A stretch of 64,000 bases of DNA from Sphingomonas flavalba (GCF_004796535.1 NZ_SPHY01000013.1:1-64000); one strand, 5' to 3'; counted from the first letter of the stretch, positions 1 to 8,486 are shown. The notes: a model not told the origin generated them from the sequence alone. Numbers and translations: made by a program.

Positions 1-225
1 GACCCGGCGACCGCCGACGCGCTGGCGCGGGCGACCGCCGCCGATACCGCCGCCGCGCGCGGGCAGGCGCTGGCGGAGGCCGACCAGGCGCTGGTCGCCG
101 CCGCCCATTTCATCGTGCTCGGTCGCCCGGTCCGCTGGGCGCTCGCCACCCGCCGGCTCACCGAATTCCGCGAAAACCCCCGCGCCTGGCACCCGCTCAA
201 CCGCCTGATCGGCAGCAGCCGCTAG
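1..225 (+). CDS. C-terminal end of a probable ABC transporter solute-binding protein (5' end outside window)
   Basis: An open frame enters at base 1 and stops at TAG 223-225, giving the last 74 residues of a protein. The end reads HFIVLGRPVRWALATRRLTEF followed by HPLNRLIG. A closing 'RPVRWALV..LTGF..N...HPLNHL' block is typical of the C-terminus of family 5 (peptide/opine type) periplasmic binding proteins in sphingomonads. The call rests on that resemblance alone because the signal peptide and main lobes lie outside the window. The first ~25 residues are Ala-rich and helical. Confidence 0.55.
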   Translation, partial: DPATADALARATAADTAAARGQALAEADQALVAAAHFIVLGRPVRWALATRRLTEFRENPRAWHPLNRLIGSSR

Positions 226-257
226 AGCTTTTCCGACTTTGATCGAGACATATAAAG

Positions 258-279
258 CCCCTCCCCTTCAGGGGAGGGG
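258..279. repeat. GC-rich inverted repeat, possible terminator or REP element
   Basis: A perfect 9-bp inverted repeat (CCCCTCCCC, loop TTCA, GGGGAGGGG) lies 33 bases after the stop of the solute-binding protein gene and is followed by more G-rich sequence. There is no T-run on either strand, so it is not a textbook terminator. Short C/G-rich hairpins of this kind occur as dispersed intergenic repeats in sphingomonad genomes. The rest of 226-425 shows nothing else I can name. Confidence 0.6.
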
Positions 280-425
280 TTGGGGTGGGGGCTCGAAACC
301 TTGCACAAGACCGCCGCCCGCATGGTCTCCAGTTTCACAGGGCGTGAAACCATCCCCCGCCCTGCAGCGCCCGCCACTGGACAGCGCCGCCGCCCGTCCC
401 AATATCATCGGCAAAGGAGACGCCG

Positions 426-842
426 TTGCCGAACACCCGCTTCGACCGCATTGCCGATGCGATGCCCGACATCGGACGCGATCCGGCCTCCGTCCGCCGC
501 CGCATCGAGGCGATGGAGCAGTTGCTCGAACGCATGTTCGTCATTCCCGGCATCAACCGCCCAGTCGGCCTGGACGTGCTGCTCAACATCGTGCCGGTGG
601 TCGGCGACGTCATCGGCACCGCGATGGGTGCGTGGATCGTCTGGGAAGCGCGCAACCTCGGCATGTCGAAATGGCAGATGACGCGGATGGCCGGAAACGT
701 CGGCATCGACACGCTGCTCGGCGCGGTGCCGTTCATCGGCGCGATCCCCGACTTCTTCTTCCGCTCCAACACCCGCAACCTCAGGATCATCCGCAAGCAT
801 CTCGACCGCCATCACCCGGCGACCGCGACCATCGAACGCTGA
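426..842 (+). CDS. DUF4112 domain-containing protein
   Basis: A 138-residue protein of unknown function. The start is TTG at 426, chosen because AAAGGAGA lies just upstream at 413-420. The body matches DUF4112: an N-terminal helix, then a hydrophobic hairpin region around LNIVPVVGDVIGTAMGAWIV (residues ~57-76) and a second one around GAVPFIGAIPDFFF (~104-117), each with conserved glycine and proline turns, and a basic C-terminus. It is probably a small inner-membrane or membrane-associated protein. It stands alone and converges on the RNase T2 gene. Family assignment is good; the role is unknown. Confidence 0.8.
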   Translation: MPNTRFDRIADAMPDIGRDPASVRRRIEAMEQLLERMFVIPGINRPVGLDVLLNIVPVVGDVIGTAMGAWIVWEARNLGMSKWQMTRMAGNVGIDTLLGAVPFIGAIPDFFFRSNTRNLRIIRKHLDRHHPATATIER

Positions 843-876
843 TCCGAACCGGCCGGGCCGCCCCCCAGCCCCGCCC

Positions 877-1577
877 TCAGCTCGGCCTGATCCGCAACCG
901 CGCCGCCGGCGTCGCGCCGGCCTGGTGCGCCGGGCAGCGGGTGGCGCGGAACCGCCGGTCCAGGCACAGCCACACTTCCTCCAGCCAGCCGCGCCGGTCG
1001 GTCGTCACCCGCAGCATCGCCGCGCTCATCCCCGGATTGGCGGCGGCGAAGGCGGCGGCGAAGCGGCCAACGGTCAGCGGCCGGGCGGCCAGCGCCCCCA
1101 TGTCCGGATAACGGATCCGCTGGTACAGCGTGGTCGCGCGGGCGAAATAGGCGTCCGGCTCGCGCGCCATGCAGGTGCCGTGCTTCGCCCATTCGTGCTG
1201 CAACAGTTGCACCGACGGCGTCGCGCACAGGCTGCGGCGGATCACCGCCGGCGGCAGCAACGCCGCCCCCCGGCAATATTGCGGCCACTGCGCCCCGGTG
1301 CCATCCGGCCACAGCCCTGCAGGGTGAAGCCGAAACGGTTGCCGCCGCCGCACTGCAAACGCCTGTCCGCCTGGCGTCCGTTTGCCGCGCAGTCCTGCGG
1401 CGCCCAGGTCAGCGCCAGCGTATATCCGCCGATCGGCACCACCCACCGCGGTTGGTTGCCGGTCGGCCCATCCTGATGTGGACGTGATAACCCAGGTGGA
1501 ATCTTGCAATGCAGCGCCTGCGCCGGCAGCGCCGCCGGCAGCGCCAGCACCGCCCCGGCCAGCACCGCCCTAAGCAC
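877..1577 (-). pseudogene. RNase T2 family protein, broken by a single-base frameshift
   Basis: Two overlapping minus-strand frames together make one secreted RNase T2-like protein. The first starts at ATG 1577 with a signal peptide (hydrophobic stretch ending LPAQALHC) and runs through NRFGFTLQG. The second supplies GLWPDGTGAQWPQYC and the second catalytic motif HEWAKHGTC, then runs to the stop at 877. The frame changes inside the first catalytic motif: one base is missing between 1313 and 1314, turning the expected Gly-Leu-Trp-Pro into Gly-Cys-Gly. The residue where RNase T2 has its first histidine is a glutamine. The start overlaps the nadC stop by 8 bases, so the two were probably co-translated. 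It is either a recent pseudogene or a sequencing error. Confidence 0.75.
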
Positions 1578-2412
1578 TGACGAAGTCGAGGCCGATGTCC
1601 GCCGCCGGTGCCGACTGGGTCAGCCGCCCGACCGAGATATAGGTGACGCCGCTCTCCGCGATCGCCCGGATCGTGTCGAGCCGCACCCCGCCCGACGCCT
1701 CGGTCGGCACCCGTCCGCCGACCAACGTCACCGCCCCGCGCAATGTCGGCGGGTCCATGTTGTCGAGCAGCAGATGCGTCGCCCCCGCCGCCAGCGCCGG
1801 CTCGATCTGGTCGACGCGGTCGACCTCGACGATGATCCGGGCGATGCCGGCCGCCTTCGCCCGGCGCACCGCCTCGCCCACCCCGCCGGCGACGGCGACG
1901 TGGTTATCCTTGATCATCGCCGCGTCCCACAGCCCCATGCGATGGTTGGTCGCCCCGCCCATCCGCGTCGCATATTTCTCCAGCCGCCGCAGGCCGGGGA
2001 TCGTCTTGCGGGTATCGAGTAGGATCGCGCCGGTACCGGCGATCGCGTCGACATAGCGACGGGTCAGCGTCGCGATGCCGGTCAGGTGCTGGACGGTGTT
2101 CAACGCCGATCGCTCGGCGGTCAGCAGCCCGCGCGCCAGCCCGTTCAGCCGCATCACATCGGTCCCGGCGGCAACGCTCGCCCCGTCCTCGACCAGCCGC
2201 TCGATCCGCACGTCCGGGTCGAGCGCGCGGAAGAACGCCTCGGCGATCGGCAGGCCGGCGACAGTCACCGCCTCGCGGCAGTCCATCACCCCGTCGAAAC
2301 GCGCATCGGCGGGGATCACGGCCGTAGACGTGATGTCGCCCCCCTCACCCAGATCCTCGGCCAGCGTCTGGGCGACGAAGGCATCGAGGTCGAAGCCGGC
2401 AATGTCGATCAT
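1570..2412 (-). CDS. nadC: Nicotinate-nucleotide pyrophosphorylase (carboxylating)
   Basis: This enzyme converts quinolinate and PRPP to nicotinate mononucleotide, CO2 and PPi in de novo NAD synthesis. The 280-residue length is normal. Recognisable family blocks are the N-terminal EDLGEGGDITS (residues ~19-29), the RLVEDG hinge, LNTVQHLTGIATLTRRYVD, the catalytic DTRKTIPGLR (~153-162), KDNHV, and the phosphate-binding LLLDNM and EASGGV blocks toward the C-terminus. It follows nadA by 41 bases on the same strand, so the two should form one NAD operon. No nadB is present in the window. Confidence 0.96.
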   Translation of the reverse strand: MIDIAGFDLDAFVAQTLAEDLGEGGDITSTAVIPADARFDGVMDCREAVTVAGLPIAEAFFRALDPDVRIERLVEDGASVAAGTDVMRLNGLARGLLTAERSALNTVQHLTGIATLTRRYVDAIAGTGAILLDTRKTIPGLRRLEKYATRMGGATNHRMGLWDAAMIKDNHVAVAGGVGEAVRRAKAAGIARIIVEVDRVDQIEPALAAGATHLLLDNMDPPTLRGAVTLVGGRVPTEASGGVRLDTIRAIAESGVTYISVGRLTQSAPAADIGLDFVSA

Positions 2413-2453
2413 CGCGTCCGTCCGCTCCCCCGTTCCGTCGCGCCGCGGCGCTA

Positions 2454-3464
2454 TCAGTCGCCGGTCACCCGGACCGGCCCCAGATCGCCCATGCCGACGG
2501 TCGCGCTCGCCATTGCCAGCATCCGGTCAAGCGACTTCTTCGCCTGGACCCGCAGCGCCTCGTCCATCTCGATGCGCGGCTCCAGGTCGCGCAGCGCCAG
2601 GTAGAGTTTCTCCATCGTGTTCAGTGCCATATAGGGGCAGATGTTGCAGTTGCAGTTGCCGTCGGCGCCGGGCGCGCCGATGAAATGCTTGTCCGGCACC
2701 GCCTTTTCCATCTGGTGGATGATGTGCGGCTCGGTCGCAACGATCAGCGTGTCGCCCGGCATCGTCTTGGCAAAGTTCAGGATGCCGCTGGTCGACCCGA
2801 CATAATCGGCATGGTCGAGGATATAGGCCGGGCATTCCGGATGGGCGGCAACCGGCGCGTCGGGATGCTGCGCCTTCAGCTTCAGCAGCTCGGTTTCCGA
2901 AAACGCCTCGTGGACGATGCAGACGCCGGGCCACAGCAGCATGTCACGCCCGGTCTTGCGCGCCAGATAGCCGCCGAGATGCTTGTCGGGGCCGAAGATG
3001 ATCTTCTGGTCCGCCGGGATCTGGCTCAAGATCTTTTCCGCCGAAGACGAGGTGACGATGATGTCGCTCAGCGCCTTCACCTCGGCCGAGCAATTGATGT
3101 AGGTCAGCGCGATATGATCCGGGTGGGCGGCGCGGAACGCGCGGAACTGGTCCGGCGGGCAGCTGTCCTCCAGGCTGCAGCCAGCCTCCATGTCGGGCAG
3201 CACAACGATTTTCTGCGGCGACAGGATTTTCGCCGTCTCCGCCATGAAGCGGACGCCGCAAAAGGCGATGACGTCGGCGTCGGTGTCGGCTGCCTTGCGC
3301 GACAGGTCGAGGCTGTCGCCGACGAAATCGGCGATGTCCTGGATTTCGGGCTTCTGGTAATAATGAGCCAGGATCACCGCGTTACGTTCGGTGCGCAGCC
3401 GCTCGATCTCCGCCTTCAGATCCAGCCCCTTCAGGCTGCCGCCCAATCCACCACGTACGTCCAT
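2454..3464 (-). CDS. nadA: Quinolinate synthase A (4Fe-4S)
   Basis: NadA condenses iminoaspartate with dihydroxyacetone phosphate to quinolinate using a [4Fe-4S] cluster. The open frame extends upstream to 3752, but the start is placed at ATG 3464 because AAGGAGGAG lies at 3475-3483 and the resulting 336-residue protein has the normal family length. Diagnostic blocks are [12 protein letters not shown] (33-44), FVGDSLDLS, Cys-69 in [31 protein letters not shown] and the C-terminal [10 protein letters not shown]. Transcribed ahead of nadC. Confidence 0.96.
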   Translation of the reverse strand: MDVRGGLGGSLKGLDLKAEIERLRTERNAVILAHYYQKPEIQDIADFVGDSLDLSRKAADTDADVIAFCGVRFMAETAKILSPQKIVVLPDMEAGCSLEDSCPPDQFRAFRAAHPDHIALTYINCSAEVKALSDIIVTSSSAEKILSQIPADQKIIFGPDKHLGGYLARKTGRDMLLWPGVCIVHEAFSETELLKLKAQHPDAPVAAHPECPAYILDHADYVGSTSGILNFAKTMPGDTLIVATEPHIIHQMEKAVPDKHFIGAPGADGNCNCNICPYMALNTMEKLYLALRDLEPRIEMDEALRVQAKKSLDRMLAMASATVGMGDLGPVRVTGD

Positions 3465-3489
3465 CGATTCCTCACTCCTCCTTGGGCGT

Positions 3490-4182
3490 TTAGCGGGCGG
3501 TGGCCGCATCCCCAAGCACTTCCTTGATCGAGCGCGAGCGGTCGAGATAGCTGGGCGGGCGATCCTCGTCGGCAAAGCGGGCGACCACCGTCGCCTCGAC
3601 CCCGGCCGCGCGCAGCGGCATCGCGAAACTGCGCTCGACCGCCCGGCGCGTTGCGTCGCGGGCCAGCCGCATCGGCACCGTGTCGCGCGCCTGCCGCAGC
3701 AGTTCGGCCTGCCCCCCCTTGCGATTGGCGTCATCGAGTATCTGCCGCGCATCGGTCAGGCTGAGCAGCAGGCCGCCGCTGTCATACGCCTTGACCTGAT
3801 TGACGTCGACCTGCGGCCCGACCAGTTCGACCGGCGGCAGGGTGACGCTCAATGTCCGCGTTGCCGCATCCCACGCCACGTCGCGCTGGGTCAGCCGCGC
3901 CAGATCCACCTCGTAGCGCACCGTGCCGGGCATGATCAGCGTCCGCTCGGCGCTGAGCACGCCGAAACGCTGCTGCTTGGAGGTGACGACCGCGACATAG
4001 CGTGCGGCAAAGGCCGATAGCCGATTCTGCTCGCGCAACCCCTGGAGGCTGCCGGAAACGATCGTCTCGGGTTCCGGCGCGACCCGGCGCTCAACATAGC
4101 GAACCGCCAGCAGGAATGCCGCGCCGACGAGCACGGCAAGCAGCAGCACGCCGACGACAAGGCGTCCAAGCGATCCCATCAT
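3490..4182 (-). CDS. DUF4230 domain-containing membrane-anchored protein
   Basis: A ~230-residue protein with one N-terminal membrane segment ([20 protein letters not shown], about residues 7-26) and a soluble domain resembling DUF4230 ([11 protein letters not shown]-type start, then a strand-rich part with [11 protein letters not shown]). ATG 4182 is taken as the start because it forms ATGA with the TGA stop of the upstream hydrolase gene (4179-4181); a TTG at 4197 is also in frame. The function of DUF4230 is unknown. The overlap says it is made together with the metallo-beta-lactamase-fold protein. Confidence 0.8.
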   Translation of the reverse strand: MMGSLGRLVVGVLLLAVLVGAAFLLAVRYVERRVAPEPETIVSGSLQGLREQNRLSAFAARYVAVVTSKQQRFGVLSAERTLIMPGTVRYEVDLARLTQRDVAWDAATRTLSVTLPPVELVGPQVDVNQVKAYDSGGLLLSLTDARQILDDANRKGGQAELLRQARDTVPMRLARDATRRAVERSFAMPLRAAGVEATVVARFADEDRPPSYLDRSRSIKEVLGDAATAR

Positions 4183-5036
4183 GCCGCCTTCGCCCAAAGG
4201 CCTCCCGCCTCGACGACGACACCGCGCTGGCGCAGGTCGACGAGATGGGCGAGGACCGAGCGCCCGGCAGCGCCGACCAGGCGGGGATCCAGCCCGACAT
4301 ACATGCGCTCGACCAGCGCCGGAATGGCGCGCGGTGCCTCGTCGAGCAGACGCAATATCTGGCCCTCGCGCTGCCTGCGGTGGCCGGCAAGCCCACGAAT
4401 CAGCCGCTGCGGCCGCTCGACCGGGTCGCCATGGGCGGGATAGTAGATGCGATCGTCGCGTCGGCCCAGCTTGTCGAGGCTGGCCATATAGGCGGCCATG
4501 TCACCGTCTGGCGGCGATATGACGGTGGTCGACCAGCCCATGACATGGTCGCCGGTGAACAGCGCGCCGGTCTCCGGTAGTGCGAAGCACAGATGGTTGG
4601 ACGTATGGCCCGGCGTCGCCACCGCCTCCAGCGTCCAGCCCGGCCCGGCCACCGTCCCGCCGTCGGCCAGTACCCGATCGGGCGCGTAGCTCCGGTCGAA
4701 AGCCGCATCGGCACGGGGCCCGTCATCATCCAGGGCGAGTGGCGCGCAACCGATGATCGCCGCGCCGGTCGCCGCCTTCAGCGCCGCCGCCGCCGGGCTG
4801 TGGTCGCGGTGGGTATGGGTGCAGACGATCGCCGCGACCCGTTCCCCGGCAACCGCGCGCAGCAGCGCCGCGACGTGATCGGCGGCGTCGGGGCCGGGAT
4901 CGATCACCGCCACCTCGCCATTGCCGACGATGTAAGTCTGGGTGCCGGTGTAGGTAAACGGCGAGGGGTTGGGCGCAAGCAGCCGGCGAACCAATGGTTC
5001 AAGTCGCATCACGCGTCCGGTCGGCAGATCATCCAT
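4179..5036 (-). CDS. MBL-fold metallo-hydrolase with C-terminal winged helix (LACTB2-like)
   Basis: A metallo-beta-lactamase-fold hydrolase of about 285 residues. The metal-binding THTHRDHSP motif lies in the first third, GHTSN and the TGDHVM block follow, then a YPAHGDP block. The last ~75 residues form a basic helix-rich domain typical of the winged helix added in LACTB2-type proteins. The natural substrate is unknown; relatives include RNA endonucleases and glyoxalase II-like hydrolases. The frame is open to 5096. I place the start at ATG 5036, with ATG 5009 also possible because no clear ribosome site decides. Conserved N-terminal sequence begins at LLAPNPSPFTYTGTQTYIVG. Confidence 0.85.
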   Translation of the reverse strand: MDDLPTGRVMRLEPLVRRLLAPNPSPFTYTGTQTYIVGNGEVAVIDPGPDAADHVAALLRAVAGERVAAIVCTHTHRDHSPAAAALKAATGAAIIGCAPLALDDDGPRADAAFDRSYAPDRVLADGGTVAGPGWTLEAVATPGHTSNHLCFALPETGALFTGDHVMGWSTTVISPPDGDMAAYMASLDKLGRRDDRIYYPAHGDPVERPQRLIRGLAGHRRQREGQILRLLDEAPRAIPALVERMYVGLDPRLVGAAGRSVLAHLVDLRQRGVVVEAGGLWAKAA

Positions 5037-5168
5037 GCCGTCCGATGTGGCGATTTGCCACCAGGAAGCAAGCATCCTTTGCCGGCGATCGGGCATCGTG
5101 CCCGGCGGAAGCCGCCTTGGTGAGGCCGCCCGGGGACTGGGGCCGGGCTTCCGCCGGGATCCGGTCGA

Positions 5169-6737
5169 TCAGCGCGCGCGCAGTTCCGCGATCTTGCGGT
5201 CGATGTTGGCGAGCGCCTGGGCGCGCCCCGCTTCCCCAGCGGCCGGAATGTCCATCGACGCGACGCTACGGCGCGCGCCTTCCAGCGCGGAAATGACCGT
5301 CTGGCGGATCTCGGCTTGATCGACACCGCCGTTCTCACACACCGAAACGGTGTGCAGCTCGGCACCGTTGCGATCATAGGCAACGCTTGTGGTCGGAACG
5401 CGCCCTTCGCTTCTGCAATCATGCATCACCACGCGCACTCGCGTGCGGGCCTGCCGGCTTGCAGCGGCCGCCTCGCGCTGTGCGGCCAGCGCGTCGCGGC
5501 GCGCATCCACAACCGCGCGCCGGGCGTCCGCCACCGCGACGCGTACGTCACGTTCGACATCGCGCATCGCCACGCTCACTTCGCGCCCGATATCCCCAAT
5601 GTCGCCCAACGCCTCACGGGGCGGTACCGGGGGCGCGGGTGGGGCCGGCGGCACTGGCGGCACGGCATCCACAGCATCGGGCGCCGGAGGCGGCGGGAGC
5701 GGCGCCGGGGGAGCCGGTGGCGGCAGCACCTCCGCAATGTCGGCAGCCTGCTCCGCCGGCACCGCGACCGGAGCCCAACCTGCCGTCTGCGCAACCGCCA
5801 GCCTCACATCCTCGCCCACGGCGCCACCCGCCTCCGCGGCAATCCCGCCCGACGCGGTCAGCAGCAACCCGCCACCGGTCAGCACCACTGCCAGTGCCGT
5901 GCCGCAGCGCGCCGCGCGGCGACTCGGCTTGTTATGGCCCATCATCTTCAATCTCCTCTTGAGGTCATCCCCGGCCCCAAGTGCGCACGCTGCCACAGGC
6001 AGGCGGTCGCAGGTCGATTTCAGCAGCGCCAAACCATAGGCGTGGCGTTCGAACGGTGTGGCGGCGGCGAGCACGACGGCGTCGCAGGCCAGTTCCTGGT
6101 CGATGCGGAACGCGCGATGGGCGCGGTGCGCGATCGGATTGAACCAGTGGGCGGACAGCACGATCAGTGCCGCGAGATTGGCCGACATATCGCAACGGCG
6201 ATGATGCTGCGCCTCGTGCGCCATCGCCAGCCGCAGTTCGTCGGCATCGTATCGCCGGCGATAGTCATGCGGCAGCACGATCGTCTTGACGAAGATGCCG
6301 GTGGCGAACGGCCCGCGGATCGCGCGGCTGGCGCATACCTCTATGCCGTCGCGGTCAAGCATCGGCAGCGGCGTCGAACGGCCGATCACCCTGTGCACGA
6401 ACAGGCCGTAGGCGCCCAGATGCCAGAGGAAATGCACCACCGCCCCGCCCAGCCACAGGGCGAGCAGCAGCGCCGCCCAGTCGACCGCCGGGGCCGCCTG
6501 CGCCACTTGCGTCGCCTCGCGGACGATCTCGATGTCGAGCAGCGGCGGCAGCGCGGCCAGAGGGTGCGGCGCCACCGTCACGGGCAAGGGCGGCAGGATC
6601 GTCCTGAGCGCCGGCAGCAGCCACAACGCATAAGCGACGCGCGGGCCGAACCGCCGGGCGACCGGACCACGGAGCATAAGCACCACCAGCATCAGGATAC
6701 TGGTCGCGATCAGCGTCTCGACGATCCAGCCGGTCAT
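5169..6737 (-). CDS. M56 family metallopeptidase, BlaR1-like
   Basis: A 522-residue inner-membrane zinc peptidase. Hydrophobic segments near residues 8-24 and 38-52, a further one near residue 90 and the family motif HEAQHHRRCD (a form of HEXXH) mark it as M56. After another membrane segment (ALAVVLTGGGLLLTASGG) comes a periplasmic tail: a proline-rich stretch (about residues 340-375), a heptad-like Asp/Arg/Ala stretch (about 380-445) and a final strand-rich part. In BlaR1/MecR1 systems this class senses a cell-wall signal and triggers cleavage of a BlaI-type repressor. Its ATG overlaps the stop of the BlaI-like gene (ATGA at 6734-6737), so the two form a sensor/repressor operon. There is no penicillin-binding sensor domain, so the signal is unknown. 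Confidence 0.88.
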   Translation of the reverse strand: MTGWIVETLIATSILMLVVLMLRGPVARRFGPRVAYALWLLPALRTILPPLPVTVAPHPLAALPPLLDIEIVREATQVAQAAPAVDWAALLLALWLGGAVVHFLWHLGAYGLFVHRVIGRSTPLPMLDRDGIEVCASRAIRGPFATGIFVKTIVLPHDYRRRYDADELRLAMAHEAQHHRRCDMSANLAALIVLSAHWFNPIAHRAHRAFRIDQELACDAVVLAAATPFERHAYGLALLKSTCDRLPVAACALGAGDDLKRRLKMMGHNKPSRRAARCGTALAVVLTGGGLLLTASGGIAAEAGGAVGEDVRLAVAQTAGWAPVAVPAEQAADIAEVLPPPAPPAPLPPPPAPDAVDAVPPVPPAPPAPPVPPREALGDIGDIGREVSVAMRDVERDVRVAVADARRAVVDARRDALAAQREAAAASRQARTRVRVVMHDCRSEGRVPTTSVAYDRNGAELHTVSVCENGGVDQAEIRQTVISALEGARRSVASMDIPAAGEAGRAQALANIDRKIAELRAR

Positions 6738-7102
6738 CGCTTCAACTCCCGCAGCAATGCCTCGATCTCGGCGATATCCGCCGCCGACAGCCCGTCATCC
6801 TCGGCAAGATGGGCGACCAGCGGCGTCACCCGCCCGCCGAACAGCCGATCGACCAGCCGGCGCGATTCACTGGCGACATAGTCGGCGCGGGCGATGACCG
6901 GGCGGTAGAGGTAGCGCCGGCCGTCCTGCTCGTGGTCAACGGCGCCCTTGCTCAGCAACCGCGACAGCAGCGTCTTGACCGTCGACATGTTCCAGCCGCG
7001 CGCCGCCCCGGCGCGTTCGGCGACTTCGCTGGCGGTGAGCGGGCTGCTCTCCCACAGCGCCTCCATCACCGCATATTCGGCATCACTGATCCGTTCGGGC
7101 AT
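6734..7102 (-). CDS. BlaI/MecI/CopY family transcriptional repressor
   Basis: A 122-residue winged-helix repressor. The N-terminus (ISDAEYAVMEALW, residues 4-16), the recognition region WNMSTVKTLLSRL and the wing GAVDHEQDGRRYLYRPV follow the family pattern closely, with a C-terminal dimerisation helix region. The partner gene overlaps downstream. Repressors of this type bind TACA-N2-TGTA dyads, and such a dyad lies 30 bases upstream of the start (7132-7141), so the operon is expected to repress itself. The targets of the M56 partner and any regulon are not visible here. Confidence 0.92.
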   Translation of the reverse strand: MPERISDAEYAVMEALWESSPLTASEVAERAGAARGWNMSTVKTLLSRLLSKGAVDHEQDGRRYLYRPVIARADYVASESRRLVDRLFGGRVTPLVAHLAEDDGLSAADIAEIEALLRELKR

Positions 7103-7116
7103 CGCACGACCACATG

Positions 7117-7141
7117 TGTAGATGTAACGATTACAGATGTA
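7117..7141. promoter_or_regulatory. BlaI/CopY-type operator pair upstream of the repressor gene
   Basis: TACAGATGTA at 7132-7141 fits the TACA-N2-TGTA operator of BlaI/MecI/CopY proteins exactly. Read on the minus strand, a second similar decamer (TACATCTACA, 7117-7126) follows six bases after the first. Both lie 15-39 bases upstream of the repressor ATG at 7102, where they would overlap the promoter. Binding is inferred from the consensus and position. Confidence 0.7.
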
Positions 7142-7265
7142 GTCGTTTAACTGAACCGACCATGAACGGTCAAGTGGCGGCGGTGTCGGACACGCTTACA
7201 CCCGGTCCACCCCGGCAAAGCGCGTTTACCATTCTACCTGGCGAAAACCCGTGGCTCCATGCGAC

Positions 7266-7282
7266 TGGCACGGCGGCTGCAT
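7266..7282 (+). promoter_or_regulatory. Sigma-54-like promoter
   Basis: TGGCACGGCGGCTGCAT fits the -24/-12 consensus (TGGCACG, four bases, TTGCA) with a single mismatch, with GG at 7267-7268 and GC at 7279-7280. It points to the plus strand, where no gene follows: grxD is antisense and convergent. It may drive the hairpin-rich region just downstream. Chance matches occur in GC-rich DNA, and whether this organism has RpoN cannot be seen from the window. Confidence 0.4.
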
Positions 7283-7290
7283 AGGATAAG

Positions 7291-7355
7291 GCGGTTCCAA
7301 AGCCGCGTAACTGAGCGGTGGGCCAGCTGCTTACCCGATCTCGCGCTGGCCCACC
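7291..7355 (+). ncRNA. Hairpin-rich noncoding stretch, candidate small RNA
   Basis: The 351-base gap between the BlaI-like gene and grxD (7103-7453) holds no convincing gene but has two consecutive hairpins a few bases after the sigma-54-like promoter. The first is GCGGTT/AGCCGC (7291-7296 with 7301-7306, loop CCAA). The second has perfect 11-bp arms GGTGGGCCAGC and GCTGGCCCACC (7317-7327 and 7345-7355) with a 17-base loop. No T-run follows the second. The structure could be a small RNA or a transcription end for a neighbour. Confidence 0.35.
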
Positions 7356-7453
7356 CTCACCCGCTTTCAGGCTCGGCCCCTTTCTACGATATCCGCAAAG
7401 AAAAGGCGCGCACGCCCCGCGTCGCGCGCCCGATAATCGCTCTGCGAGCCGAC

Positions 7454-7795
7454 TCAACCAGCGGCGACGCCCTTGTCAACCATCAGCTGCGCCAGTTCGC
7501 CGCTCTCGTACATTTCGAGCATGATGTCGGATCCACCGACGAACTCGCCCTTCACGTAGAGCTGGGGGATCGTCGGCCAGTCGGAATAGGTCTTGATGCC
7601 CTGGCGGATGCCCTGGTCCTGCAGGACGTCGACGCTTTCGTACGGCACGCCGACCCGCTCCAGGATCGCGACAGCGCGGCTGGAAAAGCCGCATTGGGGA
7701 AACAGCGGCGTGCCCTTCATGAACAGCAGCACGTCATTGTCGGCCAGCAGGCTGCTGATCCGCGCCATTCCATCGTCCGTCATCGCATCATCCAT
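7454..7795 (-). CDS. grxD: Monothiol glutaredoxin, CGFS type
   Basis: A 113-residue Grx4/GrxD-type glutaredoxin that binds or transfers [2Fe-2S] clusters with glutathione. The motif PQCGFS carries the single active cysteine (Cys-35); LFMKGTPLFP, the WPTIPQLYV cis-proline block and FVGGSDIMLEMY complete the fold. The frame is open to 7822, but ATG 7795 is preferred because AGGGGG at 7805-7810 is correctly spaced. The bolA gene lies just upstream on the same strand. GrxD and BolA proteins form a complex in iron homeostasis, and this pairing is conserved in alphaproteobacteria. Confidence 0.95.
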   Translation of the reverse strand: MDDAMTDDGMARISSLLADNDVLLFMKGTPLFPQCGFSSRAVAILERVGVPYESVDVLQDQGIRQGIKTYSDWPTIPQLYVKGEFVGGSDIMLEMYESGELAQLMVDKGVAAG

Positions 7796-7856
7796 CGCAA
7801 AATCCCCCTGTGCATTCGACACATCGCCATGTCGGGGCGCGAATTCAAGGGGGCGG

Positions 7857-8090
7857 TCAGTCCGGCACGGCGGTAGTCAACTGCAACGCATGCAGCGTAT
7901 CGCCCATATGCCCGCCCAGCGCGGCATAGACGGCTTGATGCTGGCGCACCCGCGACACCCCGCGAAACGTCTCGCTGACCACCCGTGCCGCATAATGATT
8001 GCCGTCGCCGGCCAGGTCGGTGATCTCGACCTCCGCGCCGGGTATCCCGGCACGGATCATCGCCGCGATCTCATCCGCTGTCATCGCCAT
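7857..8090 (-). CDS. bolA: BolA family protein
   Basis: A 77-residue BolA-fold protein. The recognisable parts are the first helix (ADEIAAMIRAGIPGAEVEITDL), the central strand block with GNHYAARVVSETFRG, and the family signature around RVRQHQAVYAALG with an invariant histidine. It stops 61 bases before the grxD start and starts 7 bases after the DUF1476 gene. BolA/GrxD complexes carry [2Fe-2S] clusters, so this trio is best read as part of iron-sulfur or iron-sensing metabolism. Confidence 0.93.
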   Translation of the reverse strand: MAMTADEIAAMIRAGIPGAEVEITDLAGDGNHYAARVVSETFRGVSRVRQHQAVYAALGGHMGDTLHALQLTTAVPD

Positions 8091-8097
8091 GCCGTGG

Positions 8098-8424
8098 TCA
8101 GTTCTGCTCTTCGATGAACTGGCGCCGCGCCTCGACGGCCTTGGCCTCGATCGCCTGGCGGACCTCAGTCTCGCTGACCTCGACCCCAGCCGACGTCAGG
8201 TCGCCGAGAAGCTTGCGAATCACGTCCTCGTCGCCCGCTTCCTCGAAATCGGCCTGCACCACCGCCTTGGCGTAGGCATCTGCCTCTTCGGGTGTCAGAT
8301 TCATCTTTTCCGCCGCCCAGTGGCCGACAAGCCGGTTGCGGCGCGCCGTAATCCGGAAAGCGACATCCTCGTCGCGCGCGAACTTCGCTTCGAAGGCGCG
8401 CTGGCGTTCGTCAAATCCACTCAT
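8098..8424 (-). CDS. DUF1476 domain-containing protein
   Basis: A 108-residue helical protein with the DUF1476 opening FDERQRAFEAKFARDEDVAF and central block RRNRLVGHWAAEKMNLT. In Paracoccus the family member is the zeta subunit, an inhibitor of the F1-ATPase that enters the enzyme by its N-terminus; that role is a plausible but untested reading here. The start is ATG 8424, where the conserved N-terminus begins; the frame is open far upstream. It lies 7 bases from bolA and probably shares its transcript. Confidence 0.9.
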   Translation of the reverse strand: MSGFDERQRAFEAKFARDEDVAFRITARRNRLVGHWAAEKMNLTPEEADAYAKAVVQADFEEAGDEDVIRKLLGDLTSAGVEVSETEVRQAIEAKAVEARRQFIEEQN

Positions 8425-8486
8425 CACCACTCCCCGTATCAACCGTTCGCCCCCGAAATAGGGAGCGCCAGCGTCCAAAACAACGC

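Noticed and set aside
7170-7457. 95-residue minus-strand frame in the BlaI-grxD gap
   Set aside because: No ribosome site, no recognisable motif, and it crosses the hairpins; noncoding use fits better.
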